Source: Anoxybacteroides voinovskiense | Lineage (GTDB): Bacteria; Bacillota; Bacilli; Bacillales; Anoxybacillaceae | Length of the DNA stretch: 60,586 nt | Direction of reading: 5' to 3' | Assembly: GCF_014196205.1 (NCBI RefSeq) | Contig: NZ_JACIDE010000020.1 | Coordinates: 1 to 60,586, forward strand | Part shown: piece by piece, positions 30,684 through 40,296 of the stretch | Layout: every line of letters begins with the position of its first letter | How positions within the stretch are numbered: the stretch's first letter is position 1 | Translations under genes and position numbers: made by a program | The notes under the pieces: generated by a model | Seen by the model: the letters and a program-made list of their open reading frames with translations, nothing else | Database searches by the model: none | What the model was told of the DNA's origin: nothing

Positions 30684-32765
30684 ATGGTGAAAGGACTAAA
30701 GTCGATGTTGCTTTGGGGACTTATTTCTGCTCTTGGGGCAGCTGCATTCGGCATTTTAGCGTTGCACCGCGGGGAAACGATTAACGCCGTTTGGCTCGTT
30801 GTTGCCGCTGTGTGCGTATACGCGGTTGCGTATCGTTTTTATAGTAAATTTATCGCCCAAAAAGTATTTCAATTAGATGACAACCGTAAAACACCAGCGG
30901 AAGTGTTTAACGATGGAAAAGATTATGTCCCGACGAATAAATGGGTATTGTTTGGGCATCATTTTGCAGCTATCGCTGGCGCAGGTCCGCTAGTCGGTCC
31001 GATTTTAGCGTCGCAAATGGGTTATTTGCCAGGGACGATTTGGATTGTTGTTGGTGTTGTGTTAGCGGGAGCAGTACAAGATTTTGTCATTTTGTTTGCG
31101 TCAATGCGCCGCAACGGCAAATCGCTTGGGGAAATGATTAAAGAAGAAATCGGTTCGTTTACTGGACTTATAGCAATGTTAGGTATTTTAGGCATTATGA
31201 TTATTTTATTGGCAGTTTTAGCGTTAGTTGTTGTGAAAGCGCTTGTAGGAAGCCCATGGGGCATGTTTACGATCGCTGCGACAATTCCGATTGCGATTTT
31301 AATGGGAGTATACATGCGCTATATCCGTCCAGGACGGGTTGGGGAAGCGTCGATTATTGGTTTTGTACTGTTAATGGCTTCGCTTGTATTTGGACAAAAT
31401 GTTGCCGAAAACCCGACATTGGCGAGCATGTTTACATTTAAAGGCGAAACGATTGCTCTCTTAATGATTGGTTACGGTTTTGTGGCATCCGCGTTGCCGG
31501 TATGGTTGTTGCTTGCGCCGCGCGACTATTTAAGTACGTTTTTAAAAATCGGAACGATTGTTGGGTTGGCGTTAGGCATTTTAGTCGTTGCACCAGATTT
31601 GCAAATGCCGGCGATTACAAAATTCGTCGACGGCACTGGTCCGGTGTTTGCTGGTAACTTGTTCCCGTTCTTGTTTATCACAATCGCGTGCGGAGCGGTT
31701 TCTGGGTTCCACTCGCTCGTTTCTTCTGGCACAACGCCAAAAATGATTGAAGTAGAAAGCCACGCTCGCCCGATTGGGTACGGAGCGATGTTGATGGAAT
31801 CGTTCGTTGCTGTTATGGCGCTTGTAGCAGCGTGCGTGCTTACACCAGGGGCTTATTTTGCGATTAACAGCCCAGCGGCTGTCATTGGTCAAGACGCCGT
31901 GCAAGCGGCGAAAACCGTTTCGTCATGGGGCTTTACAATTACTCCAGACGTGTTAACGCAATTGGCGAAAGATGTCGGTGAACAAACGATTTTATCGCGT
32001 ACAGGCGGAGCACCGACATTAGCGATTGGGATGGCCTTTATTCTTTCAAAAGTAATCGGTGGAAAAGCGTTTATGGCGTTTTGGTACCACTTTGCGATTT
32101 TGTTTGAAGCGCTATTCATTTTAACGACCATTGATGCAGGAACACGTGTCGGTCGATTTATGATTCAAGATATTCTCGGGCATTTTTATAAGCCGTTTGC
32201 AAGAACAGATTGGATCCCAGCAAATATTGTTGCGACGACGTTGTGCGTCTTTGGCTGGGGATACTTCTTATACCAAGGGGTTATTGACCCGTTAGGCGGT
32301 ATTAACACGTTATGGCCGCTATTCGGAATTGCTAACCAAATGTTGGCGGGAATTGCGTTATTGCTAGGAACAACCGTTTTATTCAAAATGGGCAAAAAAG
32401 CGTACGTATGGGTTACATTAGTGCCGACAACGTGGATTTTAGTAGTAACAATGACTGCAGGATTCCAAAAATTGTTCCATGAAAATCCAAAAATCGGCTT
32501 TTTAGCCCATGCCAAAGTATTTAACGATGCGCTAAACCAAGGAAAGATTTTGCCACCGGCAACGACGGAGGCACAAATGCGGCAAATTATTACAAACGAC
32601 TATGTCGACGCGACATTGTGCGCGATTTTCATGGCGGTTGTTTTAATCATGCTCATTTCGTCTATCAATATGTGGATAAAAGTGTTGAACAACAAAGGAA
32701 CGCCGCTGCAAGAAGCACCTTACATCCCACGTGATACGAACAGTGAGGTTAAGCATTATGCGTAA
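30684..32765 (+). CDS. cstA: CstA-family carbon starvation transporter
   Basis: 693 residues, about 18 membrane helices. Conserved CstA segments: KDYVPTNKWVLFGHHFAAIAGAGPLVGP (residues about 72-100) and SSGTTPKMIEVESHARPIGYG (about 347-367). CstA/BtsT proteins import pyruvate or peptides. This CstA is unrelated to the staphylococcal sulfurtransferase of the same name. Overlaps the ybdD gene by eight bases. Confidence 0.93.
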   Translation: MVKGLKSMLLWGLISALGAAAFGILALHRGETINAVWLVVAAVCVYAVAYRFYSKFIAQKVFQLDDNRKTPAEVFNDGKDYVPTNKWVLFGHHFAAIAGAGPLVGPILASQMGYLPGTIWIVVGVVLAGAVQDFVILFASMRRNGKSLGEMIKEEIGSFTGLIAMLGILGIMIILLAVLALVVVKALVGSPWGMFTIAATIPIAILMGVYMRYIRPGRVGEASIIGFVLLMASLVFGQNVAENPTLASMFTFKGETIALLMIGYGFVASALPVWLLLAPRDYLSTFLKIGTIVGLALGILVVAPDLQMPAITKFVDGTGPVFAGNLFPFLFITIACGAVSGFHSLVSSGTTPKMIEVESHARPIGYGAMLMESFVAVMALVAACVLTPGAYFAINSPAAVIGQDAVQAAKTVSSWGFTITPDVLTQLAKDVGEQTILSRTGGAPTLAIGMAFILSKVIGGKAFMAFWYHFAILFEALFILTTIDAGTRVGRFMIQDILGHFYKPFARTDWIPANIVATTLCVFGWGYFLYQGVIDPLGGINTLWPLFGIANQMLAGIALLLGTTVLFKMGKKAYVWVTLVPTTWILVVTMTAGFQKLFHENPKIGFLAHAKVFNDALNQGKILPPATTEAQMRQIITNDYVDATLCAIFMAVVLIMLISSINMWIKVLNNKGTPLQEAPYIPRDTNSEVKHYA

Positions 32766-32961
32766 GCTAATGAATGAACTGATGAAATATCGCCGACAGT
32801 TTGTCGATTTACTTGTCGGTGTTCCAAATTATGAGCGGTATGTAGAGCACATGAAAACGCACCATTCTGGGGCACCTATTAAATCGCGAAAAGAGTTTTT
32901 TTGCGAGGCGCAAGAAGCGCGGTATAACGGCAAAGGCGGGAAAGTTTCCCGCTGTTGCTAG
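32758..32961 (+). CDS. YbdD/YjiX small protein of CstA operons
   Basis: 67 residues, KCU-star/YbdD type: VPNYERYVEHMKTHHSGAPIKSRKEFF is the family core, with a CC C-terminus. Such proteins are nearly always encoded right after CstA or BtsT, and probably assist the carrier. Overlaps cstA by eight bases. Confidence 0.9.
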   Translation: MRKLMNELMKYRRQFVDLLVGVPNYERYVEHMKTHHSGAPIKSRKEFFCEAQEARYNGKGGKVSRCC

Positions 32962-32964
32962 CGA

Positions 32965-32993
32965 GAAAAGGGAGAGGAATTCTCCCTTTTCTT
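32965..32993 (+). terminator. Intrinsic terminator after the cstA operon
   Basis: GAAAAGGGAGA and TCTCCCTTTTC arms. Confidence 0.85.
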
Positions 32994-33000
32994 AATGAGA

Positions 33001-33060
33001 CGGAGATTTTTTCACGCCCCCTGCACGGGCTTTCTCCGATAAGGGGCGAGTTACCCTCCG
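33001..33060 (+). other. GC-rich foldable block before panE
   Basis: Nested arms CGGAG (33001-33005)/CTCCG (33056-33060) and CGCCCC (33015-33020)/GGGGCG (33043-33048), with AAAAAA-type internal loop. Non-coding. Could be a leader RNA structure of the pan type or an extra terminator; not identified. Confidence 0.4.
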
Positions 33061-33116
33061 GTTTATTTTCCATTCAAGTATAGAAATGCAGATTTTAATA
33101 AAGAGGGGGAAGAAAA

Positions 33117-34031
33117 ATGCGGGTATTAGTCGTTGGAGCAGGTGCAGTTGGTGGGTATTTTGGCGGGCGGTTAGTGGAAAAAGGAAGGGATGTTACGTTT
33201 CTTGTGCGTGAGCGGCGGAGAAAACAGCTAAAGGAAAACGGGCTTGTTATTCGCAGCATTCATGGAGATGCGGTTGTAACACCGAAAACGCTCGTCGCTG
33301 GAGAACAAGCAGCGCCGTTTGATGTCGTCGTGTTTTCGAATAAAGCGTATCATTTGCAAGAAGCGATTCGCGATGCTAAGCCATATATCGGAGAGAAAAC
33401 GATCGTGTTGCCGTTATTAAATGGCATGGCGCATATGGAATGGCTTTGGAAGGAGTTTGGCAAAGAGCGCGTGTTAGGGGGGCTTTGTTTTATCGAAACG
33501 ACGATGGAGCCAGATGGGACAATCGTTCAGTCAAGCCCGTCTCACGATGTGAAATTCGGGGAATGGTCTGGAGAAGTGACAGAGCGGGTACGAGCGTTGG
33601 AAGAATTGTTTTTTGGTTGCAACGCCCGCTTCCGTTTAAGCAAACAAATCGTTACCGATATGTGGCATAAATATTTGTTCATTGCTACCATGTCTGGGGT
33701 CACTACATTATTTCACGCACCGATGGGGCCTGTTCGTTCTGGAGAATATGGACAGGAGCTTTTGTTGACGTTGTTGAAAGAGATTGCATCGATTATGCGG
33801 GCGCACGGTGCACCGATTGCTGATGATATTGAAGAAACACAGTTGGCACAAATGAACGACATGTCGCCGCACATGAAATCGTCGATGCAGCGCGATATGG
33901 AAAAAGGGAACTTAGTAGAAGCAGACCACTTACAGGGGTATTTGCTAACACTGGCTAAGCAATACGGAATTACTGCGCCGTTATTAAAAGCGGTGTACCA
34001 CCATTTAAAATTGTATGAACAACGGGGCTAA
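33117..34031 (+). CDS. panE: 2-dehydropantoate 2-reductase
   Basis: 304 residues. NADPH motif VVGAGAVGGYFGGRLVEKG at residues 4-22, catalytic Lys in HKYLFIATMSG (about 185) and C-terminal ApbA domain motif SSMQRDMEKGN with the substrate-binding Glu/Ser/Asp. Reduces ketopantoate to pantoate in pantothenate and CoA synthesis. B. subtilis-type genomes carry two such paralogues, so this may be the minor YlbQ/YkpB-type copy. Single-gene unit. Confidence 0.88.
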   Translation: MRVLVVGAGAVGGYFGGRLVEKGRDVTFLVRERRRKQLKENGLVIRSIHGDAVVTPKTLVAGEQAAPFDVVVFSNKAYHLQEAIRDAKPYIGEKTIVLPLLNGMAHMEWLWKEFGKERVLGGLCFIETTMEPDGTIVQSSPSHDVKFGEWSGEVTERVRALEELFFGCNARFRLSKQIVTDMWHKYLFIATMSGVTTLFHAPMGPVRSGEYGQELLLTLLKEIASIMRAHGAPIADDIEETQLAQMNDMSPHMKSSMQRDMEKGNLVEADHLQGYLLTLAKQYGITAPLLKAVYHHLKLYEQRG

Positions 34032-34055
34032 GTTGCTAGTCCCGTTTTCTTTTTA
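34021..34055 (+). terminator. Intrinsic terminator after panE
   Basis: AACGGGGCTA and TAGTCCCGTT arms, overlapping the stop, with T-rich tail. Confidence 0.8.
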
Positions 34056-34157
34056 AAATTTTGTGACGAGAAAACTTTTTCTTTCCTGAACGGTTATTGT
34101 ATATTAAAATGAAGAATAGCATTGAAAGCGTATACGAAAAAAGAGGAGGAAACAGCC

Positions 34158-35825
34158 GTGAAAAAAACATGGTGGAAAGAAGGCGTCGCCTATCAAATTT
34201 ATCCGCGAAGCTTTATGGATTCGAATGGAGACGGGATCGGAGACTTGCGCGGCGTTATTTCGAAATTAGATTATTTGCGTGACCTTGGAATCGATATCAT
34301 ATGGATTTGTCCGATTTATAAATCGCCAAACGCAGATAACGGTTATGATATTAGCGACTATCATGCGATTATGGAAGAATTCGGAACGATGGCAGATTTC
34401 GATGAGTTGTTAGAAGAAGCCCATGCGCGTGGCATGAAAGTGATTTTAGATCTTGTCATTAATCATACGAGCGATGAACATCCTTGGTTTATTGAATCGC
34501 GCTCGTCGAAAGATAATCCGAAGCGCGATTGGTATATTTGGCGTGACGGAAAAAATGGACGCGAGCCGAACAATTGGGAAAGTATTTTTGGTGGGTCGGC
34601 TTGGGAATATGATCCGACGACCGATCAATATTATTTACATTTGTTTGCTGTCAAGCAGCCAGATTTAAACTGGGAGAATGACGACGTGCGCCGTGAGCTG
34701 TATAAGATGATTAATTGGTGGCTCGATAAAGGAATTGACGGTTTCCGCGTCGATGCGATTTCCCATATTAAGAAAAAGCCAGGGTTGCCGGATTTACCAA
34801 ATCCAAAAGGATTGCCTTATGTGCCGTCATTTGCTGCCCATATGAACCAAGAAGGGATTATGGATTATTTAAAAGAACTGAAAATGCAAACGTTTGCGCG
34901 ATACGACATTATGACAGTCGGTGAAGCAAACGGTGTGACGGCAGAAGAAGCAGAAGCATGGGTTGGCGAGGAAGATGGTATTTTTAATATGATTTTTCAA
35001 TTTGAGCATTTAGGATTGTGGGAAAAAGGAATAGATGGCGGAGTGAATGTGCGGCAGTTAAAGCGCACGCTCACCAAATGGCAAAAAGCGTTAGAAAATA
35101 AAGGATGGAACGCACTATTTCTTGAAAATCACGACCAGCCTCGTTCCGTTTCGACGTGGGGGAATGATAAAGAATATTGGAAAGAGAGTGCAAAAGCGTT
35201 AGGGTCTCTTTATTTTCTCATGCAAGGAACGCCGTTTATTTATCAAGGGCAAGAAATCGGGATGACGAACGTCCGCTTTGCGACAATTGAAGAATATGAC
35301 GATGTAGCGATGAAAACTTTTTATCGGCTAGAGCGGGAGAAAGGACGTCCACACGAAGAGATTATGGAAGTTATTTGGAAAAAGGGGCGGGATAACTCGC
35401 GCACACCGATGCAATGGTCAAGTGCAGCCAATGCGGGATTTACGACAGGAACGCCTTGGATGGGAGTGAACGAGAACTTTAAAGAAATTAACGTCGAACA
35501 ACAATTAAATGACGATGACTCTGTGCTTCACTTTTATAAAAAAATGATTCGGCTTCGAAAAGAAAAGGACGTGTTTATTTACGGAACGTATGACTTAATT
35601 TTAGAGAAAGATAAGGCGATTTATGCTTATACAAGAACGCTAGGAGCGGACAAAGCGGTCATTATTGTCAATATGACAGCCCAACCGGCGTTTTATCGCT
35701 ACGACGATCTCAAATTATCGTCTGAACAGTTAGTGCTACAAAACTATGAGGTAAAACCGCATAAAAACGCTACTCGTTTCAAACTAAAGCCGTACGAGGC
35801 GCGGGTGTATTTGTTAGAAGGATAA
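34158..35825 (+). CDS. GH13 alpha-glucosidase (oligo-1,6-glucosidase family)
   Basis: 555 residues, TIM barrel plus C-terminal beta domain. Catalytic nucleophile Asp199 (GFRVDAISHI), acid/base Glu256 (VGEANG), transition-state Asp326 (LENHDQPR). After the nucleophile it has Ala where 1,6-specific enzymes usually have Val, which points to activity on alpha-1,4 bonds (maltose-type). The GTG start at 34158 follows AAGAGGAGG; an upstream ATG at 34122 lacks a site. No sugar transporter or regulator adjacent. Cytosolic, no signal peptide. Confidence 0.9.
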   Translation: MKKTWWKEGVAYQIYPRSFMDSNGDGIGDLRGVISKLDYLRDLGIDIIWICPIYKSPNADNGYDISDYHAIMEEFGTMADFDELLEEAHARGMKVILDLVINHTSDEHPWFIESRSSKDNPKRDWYIWRDGKNGREPNNWESIFGGSAWEYDPTTDQYYLHLFAVKQPDLNWENDDVRRELYKMINWWLDKGIDGFRVDAISHIKKKPGLPDLPNPKGLPYVPSFAAHMNQEGIMDYLKELKMQTFARYDIMTVGEANGVTAEEAEAWVGEEDGIFNMIFQFEHLGLWEKGIDGGVNVRQLKRTLTKWQKALENKGWNALFLENHDQPRSVSTWGNDKEYWKESAKALGSLYFLMQGTPFIYQGQEIGMTNVRFATIEEYDDVAMKTFYRLEREKGRPHEEIMEVIWKKGRDNSRTPMQWSSAANAGFTTGTPWMGVNENFKEINVEQQLNDDDSVLHFYKKMIRLRKEKDVFIYGTYDLILEKDKAIYAYTRTLGADKAVIIVNMTAQPAFYRYDDLKLSSEQLVLQNYEVKPHKNATRFKLKPYEARVYLLEG

Positions 35826-35832
35826 ATAAGCG

Positions 35833-35864
35833 AAAGGATGTCCTGACGAGGGACATCCTTTTTG
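35833..35864. terminator. Bidirectional intrinsic terminator
   Basis: AAAGGATGTCC and GGACATCCTTT arms between convergent genes. Confidence 0.9.
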
Positions 35865-37049
35865 CTATTTCCGTGAATGCACTTCAAAAATGGCGAATTT
35901 TAAATAGTCTCCCTCATCGGCAGCGAGCAGTTTTGGGTGGTCGTAGCCGGCGCCGCTCCAGTGGACGAGGCGTAAAATCTTTTTCGCGTCAAACGCTGCT
36001 TCTTCAATCATCGCACGGAATAAATCGGCATGGACGTGGTAGGAGCAGCTGGCGGTGACGAAAAACCCGCCGTCTTTGACAAGTTTTAGCCCATGTAAGT
36101 TAATGTCTTTATAACCGCCAAGCGCCTTAGGTACAGCATTTGCCGATTTGGCGAATGCTGGAGGGTCGACAATGACGACGTCCCATTTCTTCCCAGCATG
36201 AACCGCTTCACGCAAATAATCAAACGCATTGGCCACGACAAATTCAACGTTCGTAAATCCGTTCAATGCCGCGTTTCGTTTCGCTGTTTCAATCGCATGC
36301 TCGGAAATATCAACCGCTGTGACATGTTTGGCTCCATACAAACACGCATTTAACATGAACGAACCGGTATGGGTAAAGCAGTCTAGCACCGTTGTGTCAC
36401 GGTCAATAAGCGGCTGAATGGCCGCGCGATTTTGCCGCTGATCAAAGAAAAAGCCCGTTTTTTGTCCGTTTTCGATATCGACGATGTAACGAACCCCATT
36501 TTCCTCGATCAGTATCTCTGTCTCACATTCCCCGTACCAAAACCCTTTTTCTTGAGGCAGCCCTTCTAGTTCTCGGACATATACATCATTTCGTAAATAG
36601 ATTGCTTTTGGCTGAAAAACGTCAAGCAATCCTTTTAAAATCCAATCTTTCCGTCTTTCCATTCCGAGCGAAAGAATTTGTACGACGAGCACATCTTCGT
36701 ATTTATCGACAATTAACCCTGGCAAAAAGTCCGCTTCTCCATAAATCGCGCGGCAAGAACGGACACCTGGAATCATGCGCTCGCGGTACGCCCATGCTTT
36801 TCGAATGCGTTCAACGAAAAACGATTCGTTTAATTCGTCTTCTGGATGATGCGTCAAGACGCGCACAATCATTTGCGATTTTGGATTAATATATCCTTTC
36901 GCAAGAAAATGCCGCTGATGATTATAAACATTGACAAAGTCGCCCGGTGCAAATTCTCCTTCAATATAATCGACTTCGCTTTGAAAAATCCAAGGATGCC
37001 CTTGTTCGAGTCGTTTTTTTCGCTTTCGCTTTAAAAATACGTTTGCCAC
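35865..37049 (-). CDS. RlmI-like rRNA large-subunit methyltransferase
   Basis: 394 residues. N-terminal PUA domain (KKRLEQGHPWIFQSEV...GDFVNVYNHQ) followed by a Rossmann methyltransferase: VLDCFTHTGSFMLNA (motif I), VDISEHAIETAKRNAALNG, and VIVDPPAFAKS (motif IV). Expected to make m5C in 23S rRNA, as RlmI does. GTG at 37049 chosen because GGAG lies upstream; a GTG at 37058 would add three residues. Confidence 0.86.
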   Translation of the reverse strand: MANVFLKRKRKKRLEQGHPWIFQSEVDYIEGEFAPGDFVNVYNHQRHFLAKGYINPKSQMIVRVLTHHPEDELNESFFVERIRKAWAYRERMIPGVRSCRAIYGEADFLPGLIVDKYEDVLVVQILSLGMERRKDWILKGLLDVFQPKAIYLRNDVYVRELEGLPQEKGFWYGECETEILIEENGVRYIVDIENGQKTGFFFDQRQNRAAIQPLIDRDTTVLDCFTHTGSFMLNACLYGAKHVTAVDISEHAIETAKRNAALNGFTNVEFVVANAFDYLREAVHAGKKWDVVIVDPPAFAKSANAVPKALGGYKDINLHGLKLVKDGGFFVTASCSYHVHADLFRAMIEEAAFDAKKILRLVHWSGAGYDHPKLLAADEGDYLKFAIFEVHSRK

Positions 37050-37176
37050 GTTCTCCACTCCATTACGTATGTATTTGCTTTTTTATCATACATAATTGAC
37101 CGTCAAGACGCAACGTGAAGGGAAACCGGAATAATCATAGCGGAAAACGAATAGAAATGGAGGAGAAGCAAATGCC

Positions 37177-37204
37177 TTGACAATAAGAAGGGGCGTGATA
37201 TGAT
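37177..37204 (+). promoter_or_regulatory. Promoter of the thiamin operon
   Basis: TTGACA (37177-37182), 16 bases, TATGAT (37199-37204). The rest of 37050-37238 shows nothing else. Confidence 0.75.
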
Positions 37205-37238
37205 AAATGTAAACAACCGAATATTTTTTGTTTTGCAT

Positions 37239-37329
37239 CCACTAGGGGGGCCTTTAGATAGGCTGAGACCAAAGTGTGCCTTTGAGACCCTTAGAACCTG
37301 ATCTGGGTGATACCAGCGTAGGGAAGTGG
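37239..37329 (+). promoter_or_regulatory. TPP riboswitch (THI box)
   Basis: Conserved elements AGGGGGGCC, GGCTGAGA, ACCCTTAGAACCTGATCTGG and GATACCAGCGTAGGGAAGTGG split over 37244-37329; P1 is CCACT/AGTGG. Binds thiamin pyrophosphate and shuts the operon off. Confidence 0.96.
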
Positions 37330-37357
37330 AATAATACATTCGCTTACTCACGTTTGT

Positions 37358-37396
37358 AACCACTTTCTTTACGCTCGTAAAGAAGGTGGTTTTTAT
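37358..37396 (+). terminator. Riboswitch-controlled terminator
   Basis: AACCAC..TCTTTAC and GTAAAGAAGGTGGTT arms followed by TTTTATTTTA, between the aptamer and ykoE. Confidence 0.88.
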
Positions 37397-37470
37397 TTTA
37401 GAGGGGGTATTTTATGTAGATGCTTGCGATGATAGAAAGGAAATTTTAACAAAAGGAAGGGAGAAAAACG

Positions 37471-38052
37471 ATGCAAAAAGGACTAAAATTAACCGATATT
37501 TTAACAACCGTTGTTATTTCGATTGTATTTGGGATTGTGTATAAGCTGTGGGGACCGTTTTATTATTTTGTGAAACCGTTTGGCCTTCATATCGATCAAT
37601 TGATTTATGGAATGTGGTTTATCGCCGCAACAGTAGCATTTCTTATCATTCGTAAACCAGGCGTTGCGTTGTTAGCGGAAATTGCTGCTTCTTCTGGCGA
37701 GTTTATTATGGGCTCGGAGTGGGGATTAGAAGTATTGCTTTACGGTGTTGTTCAAGGGTTATTTGCCGAAGTGGCGTTTGCAGCATTTCGCTATAAGCGA
37801 TTCGATGTATTTGTCGTTTCGTTAGCTGCTATCGGCTCTACCATTGGTTCGTTAATTATGGACTTTTATAAAGGATACATTGAAGCGTTAGCGCCGTGGA
37901 ACTTAGCGTTATTCTTGCTTGCGCGCTTCGTTGGGGCGATTCTCATTTCCGGTGTATTTGCTTCTTCGTTAGTGAAGGCGCTTGAAGCAACGGGGGTAAC
38001 GCAGCTCGTTCGTTCGGCGTCAAAAGAAGATTTTGATCAGTTAAACCGTTAA
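37471..38052 (+). CDS. ykoE: ECF transporter substrate-binding (S) subunit YkoE
   Basis: 193 residues, about six membrane helices; WGPFYYFVKPFG and EFIMGSEWGLEVLLYG are typical of YkoE. Captures a thiamin precursor (hydroxymethylpyrimidine-type) for the YkoDC energising module next door. First gene under the TPP riboswitch. Confidence 0.9.
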   Translation: MQKGLKLTDILTTVVISIVFGIVYKLWGPFYYFVKPFGLHIDQLIYGMWFIAATVAFLIIRKPGVALLAEIAASSGEFIMGSEWGLEVLLYGVVQGLFAEVAFAAFRYKRFDVFVVSLAAIGSTIGSLIMDFYKGYIEALAPWNLALFLLARFVGAILISGVFASSLVKALEATGVTQLVRSASKEDFDQLNR

Positions 38053-38068
38053 AAGGTGGCTTTTTCGT

Positions 38069-39517
38069 ATGTATGTAGCATCGGTTGATGAGTTGCGTCT
38101 GAAATTTCCTGGAACGGATACGTTGTTATTTGAAGATGTATCCGTTTCTTTTACAAAGGGCGAAAAAGTGTTGTTGCTCGGTCCGTCGGGATGCGGGAAA
38201 TCGACGTTATTGCAAGTACTATCTGGAATCATTCCGCATTCGTTAGACGTTCCGATGAAAGTAAACCATATCCGTATCCCCGACAATTGGGGATACGTCT
38301 TTCAAGATCCAGATTCGCAATTTTGCATGCCGTTCGTCGACGAGGAAATTGCGTTTGCGTTAGAAAATATCGGTGTGCCGCGCGAGCAAATGAAAGAGAG
38401 AATCGAGCAACTGTTGCAAGCGGTTGATTTGCCTGTACCGCCGCATACGAATATTCATACGCTATCAGGCGGGATGAAGCAACGGCTTGCGCTTGCTTCC
38501 GTTTTGGCGCTCGAGCCGGATGTCTTATTTCTCGATGAGCCGACAGCGATGCTCGATGACGAAGGAACCGAATTAATTTGGCAAACAATGAAACGAATTG
38601 CCCATGATAAGACGGTCATTATCGTCGAGCATAAAATTGAGCGCGTTTTGGATTTTGTTGATCGGATTATTTTGTTTAATGATGCGGGGGAAATTGTGGC
38701 AGACGGCGAAGCGTCTATTATTTTTCGCCTTCATAAAGAATTCATTGCCTCCCAAGGTATTTGGTACCCTGGAGTATGGGAAGATTATTTGCAACAAAAG
38801 AAGAAACGGGCAACGAACGAGGAACGACAAGCAATCATTCGTTTACATGAATTTCGCGGCTATCGAAAAAAAGAAGTGAAAATTCATGTTCCAAAGGCGC
38901 AAGTGCAAAAAGGAGAATGGATTGCGGTTACCGGCAAAAACGGCGCGGGAAAAAGTACGTTTTTGCACGCGCTCATGAAGCTCATTCCAACGAATGGGGA
39001 GTATGAAGTGGATGACGAACGGCTAGCGCAGACGAAACAGCTTGCTCGAAAAATCGCGTTCGTCTTTCAAAACCCAGAGTTTCAGTTTGTGACGAATTCG
39101 GTATGGGATGAGTTGGCGTATTCGCTTCGACTAGCTAAAAGAGACGAACAAGAAATTACGGAAAAAGTAGAAGAAATGCTAAAGCGGTTTCATTTAGAAG
39201 CTCAACGTGCGCAGCACCCGTATCAATTATCGATGGGGCAAAAGCGCCGATTAAGCGTAGCTGCAGCAATCATTGGCGGACAAAAGTTATTGCTACTAGA
39301 CGAGCCAACGTTTGGACAAGACGCGAAAAATACGTTTGCTTTACTAGAGCTGCTCGAATCGTATCGGGAGCAAGGGACAACGATCATTATGGTTACCCAT
39401 GACGAACAAATTGTCAAACATTTTGCGACGCGCAGATGGGTTATTGAAAACGGGCAACTCGTTCGCGATGAGCCGGTCATACAGGAAGAAAGGGGAAGGC
39501 GCTGTGAGATTGGATAG
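38069..39517 (+). CDS. ykoD: ECF transporter double ATPase YkoD
   Basis: 482 residues, two fused ABC domains. Walker A GPSGCGKST (about 36) and GKNGAGKST (about 290); signature LSGGMKQRLALAS and LSMGQKRRLSVAA; Walker B LFLDEP and LLLDEP. Supplies energy to YkoE. The YkoF thiamin-binding protein of B. subtilis is absent. Overlaps ykoC by 14 bases. Confidence 0.92.
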   Translation: MYVASVDELRLKFPGTDTLLFEDVSVSFTKGEKVLLLGPSGCGKSTLLQVLSGIIPHSLDVPMKVNHIRIPDNWGYVFQDPDSQFCMPFVDEEIAFALENIGVPREQMKERIEQLLQAVDLPVPPHTNIHTLSGGMKQRLALASVLALEPDVLFLDEPTAMLDDEGTELIWQTMKRIAHDKTVIIVEHKIERVLDFVDRIILFNDAGEIVADGEASIIFRLHKEFIASQGIWYPGVWEDYLQQKKKRATNEERQAIIRLHEFRGYRKKEVKIHVPKAQVQKGEWIAVTGKNGAGKSTFLHALMKLIPTNGEYEVDDERLAQTKQLARKIAFVFQNPEFQFVTNSVWDELAYSLRLAKRDEQEITEKVEEMLKRFHLEAQRAQHPYQLSMGQKRRLSVAAAIIGGQKLLLLDEPTFGQDAKNTFALLELLESYREQGTTIIMVTHDEQIVKHFATRRWVIENGQLVRDEPVIQEERGRRCEIG

Positions 39518-40283
39518 TTATCGGGAAACGTGGCTGCATCGAACGAATCCGAGCGTAAAGCTTTTAGTTATGATCGGCGTTTTTTTCGTTGTGTTGTTTT
39601 TGCACAATCCAAATGTGCTCATCAATTTATCGGTCGGGTTGCTTCTTTTATTTTTCCTTTATACGGGCTATCCAATGAAATATTTAGTGCTTTTCTTCTT
39701 GCCGTTTTTCGTTATTTTCGTTTCAACCGCTTCGTCGATGACGTTCTTCGGGCAAGGAACGACGACGTGGGTGCGATGGGGGCTTGTTCATATCACAAAA
39801 GAAAGCTTTTTCCGCGGCATGCATCTTGGGTTTCGCGCCTTATCGTTTGCGCTCCTCGGCTTAATTTTTTCGTTAACGACAAGACCAGTGTATTTATTTT
39901 ACTCGTTAATGCAGCAGTTAAAGGTAAAGCCGAAATATGCGTATAGCTTTTTGGCAGGCGTTCGATTAATCCCGATGATGATTGAGGAATTTCAAACGGT
40001 ACAAAATGCCCTTAAAGTGCGTGGAGCAGATGGTGGTGGAATCGTAAACAAAATGAAACGGTATGCGGTGCCGCTTTTATCTCAAAGCATTCGTCGAGCG
40101 CAGCGCATTGCCGTAGCAATGGAAGCGAAACGGTTCTCGGATGCTAAAAACCGGACGTTTTACTATCAGATCGGGGTTAGCCGCTATGACGTTATTTTTT
40201 TCGTGTGGATGATTGGACTTATTGGGCTGTCGTATTATATGGCAACGGTTTTTCCGTATTTTCCGGTAACCGATGTCCGCTAG
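39504..40283 (+). CDS. ykoC: ECF transporter transmembrane (T) subunit YkoC
   Basis: 259 residues, five to six helices, CbiQ-like with the coupling motif VRGADGGG (about 172) and RRAQRIAVAMEAKRF (about 195-209). GTG start at 39504 is preceded by AAAGGGGAAGG and lies inside ykoD; longer in-frame starts fall within the ATPase and are rejected. Confidence 0.88.
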   Translation: MRLDSYRETWLHRTNPSVKLLVMIGVFFVVLFLHNPNVLINLSVGLLLLFFLYTGYPMKYLVLFFLPFFVIFVSTASSMTFFGQGTTTWVRWGLVHITKESFFRGMHLGFRALSFALLGLIFSLTTRPVYLFYSLMQQLKVKPKYAYSFLAGVRLIPMMIEEFQTVQNALKVRGADGGGIVNKMKRYAVPLLSQSIRRAQRIAVAMEAKRFSDAKNRTFYYQIGVSRYDVIFFVWMIGLIGLSYYMATVFPYFPVTDVR

Positions 40284-40296
40284 CGGGGGAAGCAAA

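Noticed and set aside
30684-32765. Linking the cstA gene here to the sulfur island because of the shared gene name
   Set aside because: It is the carbon starvation transporter, unrelated to staphylococcal CstA sulfurtransferase, and lacks a CstR-type site.
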